A stretch of 43,978 nucleotides of DNA, taken from positions 1-43,978 of the IMG/VR virus record IMGVR_UViG_3300032046_000057; one strand, given 5' to 3'. This document shows, piece by piece, positions 1 to 7,146 of this stretch. Both the position numbers and the translations under genes were made by a program. The stretch is from a virus. Numbering within the stretch: position 1 is the stretch's first letter; each line of letters starts with the position of its first letter. A model generated the notes under the pieces. That model was not told where the DNA came from. It searched no databases and saw nothing but the letters and a program-made list of their open reading frames with translations.

Positions 1-187
1 TAGCTAGGGCCAAGCAACTCCTGGGTATGAGTATAAACTGCCCAACAAATCGTATCTTTAGTCCATCACCCGGACGCAATCCTTACCAGTAATCGTGAAC
101 AGATTGAGAATCGTGGGGATTTTCAACTGGTAAACATCTGAGTTGCACAGAGTGGGTGATGGACTAAGAATATGAAATTATGACCTC
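1..187. repeat. Left copy of 187-bp terminal direct repeat
   Basis: Bases 1-187 match 43792-43978 in the same orientation with only two differences: t128 against g43919 and g155 against a43946. The copies therefore mark the closing point of a circular map or a short direct terminal repeat. Both differences fall inside base-paired arms of the inverted repeats described at 59-166, and in both cases this left copy keeps the pairing while the right copy breaks it. An exact k-mer overlap from an assembler would not carry mismatches, so strain variation, read error at contig ends or a true repeat remain possible. Confidence 0.9.
59..166 (+). other. Long nested inverted repeat, candidate structured RNA or DNA site
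   Basis: Three nested helices can be drawn. The outer helix pairs TAGTCCATCACCC (59-71) with GGGTGATGGACTA (154-166), 13 perfect pairs. A middle helix pairs GCAAT (76-80) with GTTGC (142-146), with one G-U pair. An inner helix pairs TTACCAGT (83-90) with ACTGGTAA (126-133), 8 perfect pairs. The terminal part (91-125) has small GATT/AATC hairpins. The element ends 13 bases before the start codon at 180, which has no clear ribosome-binding site. It could be a 5' leader structure, a small RNA or a DNA-level site. I recognise no known RNA family. Confidence 0.45.
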
Positions 188-440
188 TCGTCTTTACTAT
201 TCTATCTGGAACAAACTCAAATCCCTGCCTCATCAAGAAGCTAGGGATGTTGGCGTTTCTATCTCAGCTCCAAGAGTTCTACATAAGCGAATTGTAAAAG
301 CTGTGAAGAAAGAGAAATGGCTAGATGTTGGACAGAAACTTCTTCTCTCTCCGCGTGAAGCTATGTTAACTCATTCAAGAGAGAACAGCATACTCACATT
401 TTATCTCACTTACACTGTAATTAAGGAGGACTTTGAATGA
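180..440 (+). CDS. Small basic phage protein, unknown function
   Basis: This is an 86-residue basic protein with no domain I recognise. Its middle is rich in Lys, Arg and Trp (RIVKAVKKEKW near residues 38-48), and its C-terminal part is hydrophobic before an acidic end. No Shine-Dalgarno precedes the ATG, and a three-codon ORF (172-183) overlaps the start. A structured element (59-166) lies just upstream. It begins the small-gene run leading to the recombination genes and overlaps the next gene by ATGA. The codon use resembles its neighbours. Its reality rests on length, tight coupling and the strong ribosome-binding site it carries for the next gene. Confidence 0.6.
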   Translation: MTSRLYYSIWNKLKSLPHQEARDVGVSISAPRVLHKRIVKAVKKEKWLDVGQKLLLSPREAMLTHSRENSILTFYLTYTVIKEDFE

Positions 441-559
441 TTGAACTATCCACTTACACTTTCGGTTTCATTATGACTATGGTTGGATTCTGTGCAGGAG
501 TGTTGGTATCTTTTATTGGGTACAAAATCTCTACTGCACAGATGTTTGAGGATAAATAA
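437..559 (+). CDS. 40-residue single-span membrane protein
   Basis: Starting at ATG 437 there is a 40-codon ORF ending at TAA 557-559. Its start overlaps the upstream stop as ATGA and is preceded by a strong AAGGAGG ribosome-binding site at 423-429. Residues 8-28 form one hydrophobic segment (FGFIMTMVGFCAGVLVSFIG), followed by a short polar tail ending in MFEDK. It is probably a small inner-membrane protein made early in infection. Function is unknown. Superinfection exclusion or a membrane anchor are guesses only. Confidence 0.65.
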   Translation: MIELSTYTFGFIMTMVGFCAGVLVSFIGYKISTAQMFEDK

Positions 560-563
560 CATT

Positions 564-902
564 ATGAGGCCCACAGATCCAAAAGTAACTCTCACAGGAA
601 CCTGGCTTCGAGAAACAGATAAAGCTGTATACTTTGAAGTGCAAGCAATCTCTGGCTCCCCTATTGATCCTTTCATCTCTGAGTGGTTCCCTTTCTCCCA
701 AGCAGAGAAGTGGTTCAAATCTCCAGATGGCGATGGCGAGGACTGGATCATAGTTTCTGAGTGGATTGTGAAACAGAAGCCGGAACTGAAGAAGTATGTG
801 GATCTATCTGATCCTGCTCCAGTTGGTTCTTATGTTCCCCCTGCCACAACTAAACGAACACAGAAACCATTCGATGATTACGATGATGATGCACCTTTCT
901 AA
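564..902 (+). CDS. Hypothetical acidic-tailed protein
   Basis: This 112-residue protein starts at ATG 564 rather than the in-frame upstream ATG at 483, because the latter lies inside the 437-559 gene. The N-terminal two thirds look like a small mixed alpha/beta fold with several Trp residues (KVTLTGTWLRE, SEWFPFSQAEKWF). The C-terminus is Pro- and Asp-rich and ends DDYDDDAPF, the kind of acidic tail seen on ssDNA-binding proteins such as T7 gp2.5 and E. coli SSB. That resemblance is only in composition. The gene lies upstream of recombination genes, so a DNA-metabolism role is possible but unproven. Confidence 0.65.
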   Translation: MRPTDPKVTLTGTWLRETDKAVYFEVQAISGSPIDPFISEWFPFSQAEKWFKSPDGDGEDWIIVSEWIVKQKPELKKYVDLSDPAPVGSYVPPATTKRTQKPFDDYDDDAPF

Positions 903-918
903 CCGGAACTAATCTCCA

Positions 919-1203
919 ATGGCCAATCTTACATCATACACTGAACTGTCCCAATCAATTCTCCAGCTCGAAGAAGTCATTCTCTCCAAGCATCCACGAC
1001 TACCTGCTCTCCTCCGAGATATTCATTCAGCTCTCTCTGCTCAACCTGAGAATGTCACGTTATTGAAAGAATCTGAGATCCAGATCATTGTGCAAGGTCT
1101 CCAGATTCAGACCAGAACTGAATTCTCCCAAGCTGCTCTCAAACCTGCCGCACAGAAATCAGCGGCAGCGAAAATTAAGGCACTAGGCGCGGCAGCATTC
1201 TAG
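919..1203 (+). CDS. Hypothetical helical protein
   Basis: This 94-residue protein is predicted to be mostly helical, with heptad-like leucines (LSQSILQLEEVILSKHP) and an alanine- and lysine-rich C-terminus (AAQKSAAAKIKALGAAAF). No family is recognised. It starts 16 bases after the preceding stop, with only a weak GGAA upstream. The position between a small acidic protein and the RecB-like nuclease suggests an early DNA-metabolism operon. Confidence 0.6.
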   Translation: MANLTSYTELSQSILQLEEVILSKHPRLPALLRDIHSALSAQPENVTLLKESEIQIIVQGLQIQTRTEFSQAALKPAAQKSAAAKIKALGAAAF

Positions 1204-1211
1204 GAATCATG

Positions 1212-1340
1212 ATGCAAAACAAATATGCTCTCCGACCAACCGCTCTCACAGCAAAAATTTACTGCATGTATTTCGACCGAATTGAGTTCCATCCTACTCA
1301 CGGGCCTATCTTTCATCAGTCTCCGAGACTCCCTACCTAG
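1212..1340 (+). CDS. Possible 42-residue ORF, uncertain
   Basis: A short ORF starts at ATG 1212, six bases after an AGGA that overlaps the stop of the preceding gene, and ends at TAG 1338-1340. The peptide begins MQNKYALRPTALTAK and has no recognisable features. It partly fills an otherwise unexplained 230-base gap before the nuclease start at 1437. A competing ORF in another frame runs 1225-1773, but it overlaps the nuclease by 336 bases and has no ribosome-binding site. Either or neither may be translated. Confidence 0.3.
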   Translation: MQNKYALRPTALTAKIYCMYFDRIEFHPTHGPIFHQSPRLPT

Positions 1341-1436
1341 GTGGAAATACCAACTCCTCAAAGAATGGCTCCATTGTGAGCCTTCTTCCTTTTGTAGAGA
1401 AGGTATTTATTCACCCCTACTCGAAGAAATCACATC

Positions 1437-2492
1437 ATGTCTACCTCAGATTTCAACATCGACTCATTTCTACATGATTCACCAGTGGACGAATCTTCTA
1501 TTTTTGGATCTCTCGATATCACAGCAGAAGGAACTGTATCACCAGCTTATGTCGAACCAGGATATGAAGGCACAATTGATTACCGCATTCGCCAACTTTC
1601 CTATTCATCCCTCCTCACTCTCCACTCCTGCCCCAGAAAGTTCGAACTGTACCGAAAGCGATCCACCTTTCGTACCGAAGAGTCAACCAAGTCCACCGTC
1701 ACGTTTGCCTACGGACACATTGTTGGCGAGGCTATCCAACTTGCGCTTGAAGGGAAAAGTGAGCGGGAAATAATCTGGAAGATGTTTCTAGGTTGGCACA
1801 CTGATCTGGCGCACACAGATCCCAAACTAAACAAATCATTCTACACTGCAGTAATTGCACTGCAAAGATTCATGGCACTGAGAGAGGCAGGGTTCCTAGA
1901 TGATTACGAGCTTGTACATTATAATGGGAAGCCTGCTTGCGAGCTATCTTTTTGTATCACTTTCCCAGATGGATTTAGACTTAGAGGATTTGTGGATGCA
2001 GTGCTACGAAATAAGAGTACAGGCCAGATCATCGTCCTTGAGTGCAAAACAACTGGAGCAGTTACACTTAATCCAGAGTCATATAAGAACTCTTCACAGG
2101 CTATTGGCTATAGCGTGGTTCTCGACGTGCTTTTTCCTGACCTATCTAGTTATGAAGTTCTTTATCTGATCTATCAGACGAAGAGTTTGGAGTTCACACC
2201 GATTCCGTTTTCCAAATCATTCCTTCAGCGCGCACTCTGGATCAAAGAACTGCTTCTCGATATCGAAACTATTAAACTCTATGAGCAAGCTGAAGTATAT
2301 CCAATGCGAGGTGAATCATGTTTCAATTACTCCCGCGCCTGTGAATACTTCAACACCTGTACTCTCTCAACCTCCTATCTAACCAAACCATGCACTGAGA
2401 AAGAAGTGGATAAGACAGAGTACCAGGTTGATATCTCTCTGCAGGATCTGCTCGAATCACAAATGAAGAAGATGGAAGAGGAACTAACATGA
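1437..2492 (+). CDS. PD-(D/E)XK nuclease, Cas4/RecB-like with Fe-S cluster cysteines
   Basis: This 351-residue protein belongs to the PD-(D/E)XK (RecB/Cas4-type) nuclease class. Visible motifs are His94 (AYGHIVGEA), Asp187 (GFVDAVL) and the Glu202-X-Lys204 pair (LECKTT), followed by a downstream Gln221 (SSQAIGY) typical of the class. Four cysteines are placed as in Cas4 and AddB: Cys65 (HSCPRKF), then Cys295, Cys302 and Cys308 near the C-terminus. This implies a 4Fe-4S cluster tying the two ends together. Such enzymes degrade DNA ends and produce ssDNA. The Sak4-like ATPase and SSB-like protein nearby suggest it makes substrate for annealing recombination. Its stop overlaps the next start (ATGA). 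Confidence 0.85.
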   Translation: MSTSDFNIDSFLHDSPVDESSIFGSLDITAEGTVSPAYVEPGYEGTIDYRIRQLSYSSLLTLHSCPRKFELYRKRSTFRTEESTKSTVTFAYGHIVGEAIQLALEGKSEREIIWKMFLGWHTDLAHTDPKLNKSFYTAVIALQRFMALREAGFLDDYELVHYNGKPACELSFCITFPDGFRLRGFVDAVLRNKSTGQIIVLECKTTGAVTLNPESYKNSSQAIGYSVVLDVLFPDLSSYEVLYLIYQTKSLEFTPIPFSKSFLQRALWIKELLLDIETIKLYEQAEVYPMRGESCFNYSRACEYFNTCTLSTSYLTKPCTEKEVDKTEYQVDISLQDLLESQMKKMEEELT

Positions 2493-2656
2493 GCGACCCA
2501 TATATCTATGTCTGGACTGCACTTGTCTTTTGTATTCTCAACGCTGGAATGGTATTAGGCTCAGAGAGAAAAGATATAATTGATAAAGTAATTTATGTAA
2601 CTATCTACGCACTGCTAATTGCCTGGCAAGTTTACATACTGAGTAACAGGAGTTGA
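2489..2656 (+). CDS. 55-residue two-span membrane protein
   Basis: An ORF of 55 codons begins at ATG 2489, overlaps the nuclease stop as ATGA and has an AGAGGA site 5 bases upstream of its ATG. There are two hydrophobic stretches, about residues 6-24 (YVWTALVFCILNAGMVLG) and 35-50 (VIYVTIYALLIAWQVYIL), joined by a charged SERKD loop. This predicts a small two-helix inner-membrane protein. No family is recognised. A membrane protein inside a recombination operon is odd. Anchoring replication or interfering with host or competitor functions are both possible. Confidence 0.7.
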   Translation: MSDPYIYVWTALVFCILNAGMVLGSERKDIIDKVIYVTIYALLIAWQVYILSNRS

Positions 2657-2663
2657 ACTGATC

Positions 2664-2945
2664 ATGAAACTTCGACACAAAACTACTGGACTGGAAGTAA
2701 CTGTATCTCATTCTGTCTGGCTTAGAAAATTCCGTGACGATCCTGAATGGGTAGATATTACTCCCCCTCTTACAGAGAAACAGAAGCAAGTTCATAAAAA
2801 GTTTGTATATTTGGGCAAACTCCATCGCACCAAAGCTAATCTTCAAGATGTGATTCGTTCGTTTGGCGATCATCACGGACTGTTGACAGACGCTGTAAAA
2901 CATTTGCAAAATCTAATTACCTCAATCCATCCACCAAAGCCATGA
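2664..2945 (+). CDS. Hypothetical protein in recombination operon
   Basis: This 93-residue basic protein has AGGAG 10 bases ahead of its ATG. The N-terminus (MKLRHKTTGLEVTVSHSVWL) looks like a short beta unit, and the remainder looks helical. No domain is recognised. Its end overlaps the Sak4-like ATPase start by four bases (ATGA), so the two are probably translationally coupled. Confidence 0.65.
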   Translation: MKLRHKTTGLEVTVSHSVWLRKFRDDPEWVDITPPLTEKQKQVHKKFVYLGKLHRTKANLQDVIRSFGDHHGLLTDAVKHLQNLITSIHPPKP

Positions 2946-3823
2946 AACTATCCCAACGAACAGCATCTAAGTCCCATCGAGTTCTTCTCTTTGGCCCACC
3001 CAAATCTGGCAAGACTCAACTAGCAGGTGAACTCTCCAAGGAATTCAATCTCATCTGGTTCGATCTTGAAAACGGTGTAGATACTCTGCTCAAGCTTCCT
3101 CCAGAACAGCAGGAACGAATCGAAGTTATCTCCATCCCAGATACTCGATCCTTTCCGATGGCAATTCAGACTTGCCTCAAAGCAATCAAAGGACAGAAAG
3201 GAAAAGTCTGTGAAAAACATGGTACATGGAACTGTCTCATCTGTGCAAAGTCTGGTGATCCCACTGTTGAGATTGAACTCGGAACTTTGCCTCTTGATAC
3301 AATTGTCGTATTTGATTCTCTCACACAGCTTACTCAGTCTGCTATCTCTCACATCACAAAGAACCAGCCAGAAGATTACAAGCTAGACTATGATGACTGG
3401 GGGAATCTAGGTAAGCTGATGGATACTTTCCTTTCTCATGTACAGCAGGCAGGTTTCCATGTAGTCTGTATCTCACACGAAACTGAAGCGGAGATGGAAG
3501 ATGGAAAACAAAAACTTGTCCCTACTGCAGGAACTAGAAACTTTTCTCGCAACACTGCAAAGTATTTTGATGAAGTTGTCTACTGCGAGGTTAAAAACAA
3601 ACGACATATCGCTGCGAGCTCAACTCTATACAATGGAAACATACTTACAGGCTCTAGAACAGGGGCTGTCCTTGAGACTCAAGAATCTGCAAGCCTTATC
3701 CCAATCTTCAAAGGAGAAGTAAAGACTGTAAACACTGCATCTGTAAAATCCTCCGACACTCCAGCAGCTAAAGCAGCAAGCTCTTTGCAAGATCGACTGG
3801 CTGCAATGAAGAAGAAAGACTAA
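2942..3823 (+). CDS. sak4: Sak4-like RecA-fold single-strand annealing ATPase
   Basis: This 293-residue P-loop ATPase has Walker A at residues 18-25 (GPPKSGKT) and Walker B ending at Asp125 (IVVFDS), followed by SHE near residue 180. Length and motif order fit the phage Sak4 / AAA_24 group, RecA-core proteins that assist homologous recombination together with an SSB. An insert between Walker A and B carries Cys90, His93, Cys98 and Cys101 (CEKHGTWNCLIC), a probable zinc knuckle. The C-terminus is Ala- and Lys-rich and ends AAMKKKD. The RecB-like nuclease lies upstream and an SSB-like gene two genes downstream, which supports a recombination cassette. Confidence 0.85.
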   Translation: MKLSQRTASKSHRVLLFGPPKSGKTQLAGELSKEFNLIWFDLENGVDTLLKLPPEQQERIEVISIPDTRSFPMAIQTCLKAIKGQKGKVCEKHGTWNCLICAKSGDPTVEIELGTLPLDTIVVFDSLTQLTQSAISHITKNQPEDYKLDYDDWGNLGKLMDTFLSHVQQAGFHVVCISHETEAEMEDGKQKLVPTAGTRNFSRNTAKYFDEVVYCEVKNKRHIAASSTLYNGNILTGSRTGAVLETQESASLIPIFKGEVKTVNTASVKSSDTPAAKAASSLQDRLAAMKKKD

Positions 3824-3826
3824 ATC

Positions 3827-4210
3827 ATGAAACCTAACGATTCAATCTTAGACAAAGCACATGATGTAATCTACGGCGACCGAGAGAAAACATATGGCTC
3901 ACCAGACCAGAATCTCCAACTGATTGCAGACTTCTGGAATTCTTATCTGGCCCGCAAAGATAATGGTCAGACCCTCTTGACACCGTATGATATCTGTCAT
4001 ATGATGGCACTCCTCAAGATTGCACGCTTGCGGCACTCACTAACCCACAAAGATTCACTCATTGATCTATGCGGATACGCTGCATTGGTTGAACGAGTGG
4101 AGGATTATAAGAAAGGATCTCTGACACCTGAACCTATTATTCCTGCCCCTACTTTTAAAGACACTGTCGATCTTAAAGGTCGTACCACTTCTAACTACAC
4201 TGTTCTCTAA
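3827..4210 (+). CDS. DUF6378-like protein
   Basis: This 127-residue protein shows the pattern I associate with DUF6378: DREKTYGSPDQN near residues 18-29, an LTPYDICHMMALLKIARLR helix and a DSLIDLCGYAALVE segment. Such proteins are frequent beside phage recombination and replication genes. The fold may be related to all-alpha NTP pyrophosphatases, but the acidic metal-binding residues are not clear here. It lies between the Sak4-like and SSB-like genes with a 3-base gap to the former. Biochemical role unknown. Confidence 0.75.
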   Translation: MKPNDSILDKAHDVIYGDREKTYGSPDQNLQLIADFWNSYLARKDNGQTLLTPYDICHMMALLKIARLRHSLTHKDSLIDLCGYAALVERVEDYKKGSLTPEPIIPAPTFKDTVDLKGRTTSNYTVL

Positions 4211-4237
4211 TCTTTTCTCAACTATCCAAACCATATC

Positions 4238-4693
4238 ATGAACGCACAAACCCAATCCTCTTTCCTCGACATTGACTCTCTCCTCGACGGCACTCTGGAT
4301 GACATTGCAGATATGCCTGAGTTCAAGCCTTTCGCGGCCGGTGCTCATGTCTGTACTCTGAAAGTGGAACAGAAACAAATCGGCGCCGAAAAGACTCCGG
4401 CCTTTGAAGTTTCCCTCACTGTTGTCGAAACTCAAGAGCTTGCCAATCCTGAGAAGGATGAGGCTCCGAAGCCTGGCGATTCCACCAATGTTCTGTACAT
4501 GATGAACAATGAACTGGGTCAAGGTAGTTTCAAGAAGCTCCTGGCTGCGGCGGCTGAATCATTTGGCCCGAAGAAGAACCGGGAACTGATTGATGATCTG
4601 CAAGGTGCTGAAGCTTTGGTTGTCACGAAGGTTCGGATGAATAAGGATAAGACGAAGAGCTATACCGATATTGTCTCGCTCCAGATTGTCTGA
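4238..4693 (+). CDS. Probable single-stranded DNA-binding protein
   Basis: This 151-residue protein has an acidic N-terminus (DIDSLLDGTLDDIADMPEF) followed by a beta-rich region (FAAGAHVCTLKVEQKQIG, AFEVSLTVVETQEL) compatible with an OB fold. The neighbours, a Sak4-like ATPase upstream and DNA polymerase downstream, match the usual place of a phage SSB. Its codons use more G/C-ending triplets than adjoining genes, as expected for an abundantly made protein. A terminator follows (4723-4759). No strong Shine-Dalgarno is seen, only catatc directly before the ATG. Identification is by position and composition, so moderately sure. Confidence 0.6.
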   Translation: MNAQTQSSFLDIDSLLDGTLDDIADMPEFKPFAAGAHVCTLKVEQKQIGAEKTPAFEVSLTVVETQELANPEKDEAPKPGDSTNVLYMMNNELGQGSFKKLLAAAAESFGPKKNRELIDDLQGAEALVVTKVRMNKDKTKSYTDIVSLQIV

Positions 4694-4722
4694 TCCCGTT
4701 GATAACGTAAGCTAATCCCAAG

Positions 4723-4759
4723 TACCCTCTTAAGTCTTTCCGGCTTCTGAGGGTATTTT
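4723..4759 (+). terminator. Rho-independent terminator after SSB-like gene
   Basis: TACCCTC (4723-4729) pairs with GAGGGTA (4749-4755), followed directly by TTTT (4756-4759). Inner AAG/CTT pairing lengthens the stem. It separates the recombination genes from the polymerase gene, so it may raise SSB over polymerase transcript levels. Confidence 0.8.
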
Positions 4760-4790
4760 CATTAGCTCACCATGAAAGAACAGGAGAACT

Positions 4791-7142
4791 ATGAGCGCAA
4801 CAGGTAACTGCCTTTTCCTAGGTACCCCAGAAGATAAACCTTACCTACCTTATCTCAAAGGAATGTTCAATGGTAGATCCACATACACAATCTGTGATAC
4901 TCTCACCATGCTCACAGAGCTGGAATTATATTGTTCCAAGCGAAGCATCACGGCGATTGTCTCGACCTCAGTCACTATCCTCACAAAACTTCTTGCCAAT
5001 TCAGGGAAGTCTGACACCAGGAAACAGCCGAGTCTGTCTAATTATGCCGGATCCGTTTTCACTCACAAAGGGATCGAGATTGTCTTCATCGAACCTTTGG
5101 GACAACTCCTCACAGTTTCCTACGCCAAGTTCATCTACCAACGGCATATCAGTAAAGTTGTATCGCCAGATTCCTGGGCAGAGGCAACATCCTTTGTCTG
5201 GTCTCTTTGTGATTCACCCACTAAGCTAGAGTCCGCATATCATGATCTATCATCTGCATTCCTTATATCTTGTGACATTGAGACTACTCGTGTCAATCTG
5301 GCTATTCGTTGCGTTGGTTATACTGGGCTGTATCGCTCTACCTCTGGTAGCATTGAGTCTCGTTCCTATGTTATTCCTCTGGATTCGAGTTTCAATCTGG
5401 CCTACGTCCGGAAAATAAATGCGCTAGATATCTCGAAGGTATTTCAAAATGGAAAGTATGACAACACATATTTCCTTAGATACAACGCTCCCTGTACCCG
5501 ATGGATCTGGGACACTGCACATCAATTTCATAGTTGGTATTCCGAGCTACCAAAGGATCTTGCTTTCCTTAATGCCTTCTTTCTACGGAAGGTGGTATAC
5601 TGGAAGGATCTTGCAGAGACACAAGACCTTTATGAATACTATAAATACAATGCACTTGATACCTGGGCCACAGCAAATGTCTGCATTCAATGGATTCTTC
5701 GAGCCCCGGACTGGGCCAAAAGGAACTATGCACTAGAGTTTCCCCTAGTGTTCCCGTGTCTCCTGGCTGAGATGACTGGGCTGAAACGAGACCCAGAACG
5801 ACTCCTTGAAGCACGGAAAGAAGTTGATGAAGAAGAATCCTCACTTCTATCTTCTCTCCGTGCGTCTCTCGGCGTAGCCGGTTTCAATCCTGGCTCACCT
5901 GTCCAAGTTAAAACTCTACTCAAAGTTCTAGGCTGTGGAGATATTACCTCCACCAATGAGAAGGATCTGAAGAAAGCAATCCTCCGGCATCCTCTGAATG
6001 AACGACTCCTTGGGGAGCGAGGAATTCTAGGTATCCGAGGGCTCAGGAAACTAGCAACCACATATCTTCGAGTCGAATCTGACGCAGATAAAGATGGAGA
6101 AAAAGGTGCAAAAGAATATCGGAACCGTGTACTTTACGCTCTCAACCCCCACGGCACTGACACGGGGAGACTGGCAAGTAGAGAGCACCATTTCTGGTGT
6201 GGACTACAAATCCAGAATATTCCTAGGGGACCTGAAGTTAAGAAAACCCTCTGCGCTGACGAAGGGTTCTACCTCGCTGAGTGTGACCTTGAACAAGCAG
6301 AATCTAGAGATACCGCACATATTTCTGGAGATGAGGCACTCATTGCAGCAGTTTCTGGAACTCGAGACTTCCACTCAGTTAATGCTAGTAGTTTTTTTGG
6401 CGTGTCATATGAATCCATCTATGATGATAGCGCTGGGAAAACAAGAGACAAGGCGCTTCGTGATCTCGCTAAACGAGTCAACCACGGGGCAAACTACAAC
6501 ATGGGTCCTGGGGTTCTAATTGACACAATGGGAATTGATAAGATCCGGGAAGCTGGTAGATTGCTCAAGCTTCCTTTCAATGACCTGAAGAAGATTGCAG
6601 AGTATCTCCTAGCCCAGTTCCATAAAACCTATCCACGAATCAAGGACTCATACTATGTCAGCGTCGTCAACGAAATCGGAATATCCAGCAAGCTTGTTAG
6701 CCGTGCATATCACCACACAGAATATAATGTCAGAGTTGGTAACGCTGCAAAGTATATTGAACAAGGCGACTGGACTAGATACTGCTTTGGAAAACCAGAT
6801 AAAAACAAACTTGATTTGAATAGCTATGTGGCCCATTGTCCGCAATCACTCAATGCAAGAACTCTTAACGAAGCATTCATGAGGGTGTTCTATGAAGTTG
6901 CACTACCCAACCCAACTACCTTCCGCCTACACGCCCAGATACACGACTCAATTCTCTTTTCATATGCGCACGGAAGGGAAGAGCATGCTAATACAGTTCG
7001 TGAATGTATGGAGATTCCTGTCAGTGTCCGCGATGTATCTGGAGTTACACGAACCTTCACAGTCCCGGCTGCCCTGAAGATGGGGAAGAAGGATAAGGAA
7101 GGTAATTTCAAACCTGCAATTTATTGGTCCGAGACTGAGTAA
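4791..7142 (+). CDS. Family A DNA polymerase with 3'-5' exonuclease
   Basis: This 783-residue phage replicative polymerase of the Pol I / T7 class extends DNA and proofreads. The exonuclease motifs are Exo I Asp162-X-Glu164 (SCDIETT), Exo II Asp224 (NGKYDN) and Exo III Tyr286 to Asp290 (YNALD). The polymerase motifs are A at Asp499 (AECDLEQAESR), B at about residues 557-569 (RDLAKRVNHGANY, where Phe is the more common residue in O-helix motifs elsewhere) and C at His718-Asp719 (QIHDSIL). All catalytic acids are present. No 5'-3' exonuclease domain is present, as in T7 and other phage enzymes. The start has AGGAG six bases upstream. It heads the DUF3987 ATPase / MazG cluster. Confidence 0.95.
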   Translation: MSATGNCLFLGTPEDKPYLPYLKGMFNGRSTYTICDTLTMLTELELYCSKRSITAIVSTSVTILTKLLANSGKSDTRKQPSLSNYAGSVFTHKGIEIVFIEPLGQLLTVSYAKFIYQRHISKVVSPDSWAEATSFVWSLCDSPTKLESAYHDLSSAFLISCDIETTRVNLAIRCVGYTGLYRSTSGSIESRSYVIPLDSSFNLAYVRKINALDISKVFQNGKYDNTYFLRYNAPCTRWIWDTAHQFHSWYSELPKDLAFLNAFFLRKVVYWKDLAETQDLYEYYKYNALDTWATANVCIQWILRAPDWAKRNYALEFPLVFPCLLAEMTGLKRDPERLLEARKEVDEEESSLLSSLRASLGVAGFNPGSPVQVKTLLKVLGCGDITSTNEKDLKKAILRHPLNERLLGERGILGIRGLRKLATTYLRVESDADKDGEKGAKEYRNRVLYALNPHGTDTGRLASREHHFWCGLQIQNIPRGPEVKKTLCADEGFYLAECDLEQAESRDTAHISGDEALIAAVSGTRDFHSVNASSFFGVSYESIYDDSAGKTRDKALRDLAKRVNHGANYNMGPGVLIDTMGIDKIREAGRLLKLPFNDLKKIAEYLLAQFHKTYPRIKDSYYVSVVNEIGISSKLVSRAYHHTEYNVRVGNAAKYIEQGDWTRYCFGKPDKNKLDLNSYVAHCPQSLNARTLNEAFMRVFYEVALPNPTTFRLHAQIHDSILFSYAHGREEHANTVRECMEIPVSVRDVSGVTRTFTVPAALKMGKKDKEGNFKPAIYWSETE

Positions 7143-7146
7143 TCAA

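Noticed and set aside
27-92. 21-codon ORF (ATG 27 to TAA 92) inside the terminal repeat
   Set aside because: No ribosome-binding site, it overlaps the nested helices and its sequence is not protein-like enough to prefer over the RNA/DNA structure.
59-180. Group I intron core (gactaagaatatg resembles an S element)
   Set aside because: The P, Q and R elements and the P3-P7 pairing could not be found, and there are no interrupted exons.
1225-1773. 182-codon ORF overlapping the nuclease gene
   Set aside because: Its last 336 bases overlap the well-supported PD-(D/E)XK nuclease in another frame, its C-terminal half is Ser/Pro-rich as expected of a shadow, and there is no ribosome-binding site. 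The first third could still be coding, which is left as uncertain.
4772-4807. 11-codon leader peptide ahead of the polymerase
   Set aside because: An ATG-to-TAA ORF contains the polymerase ribosome-binding site and overlaps its start, but has no site of its own and no regulatory codon run.
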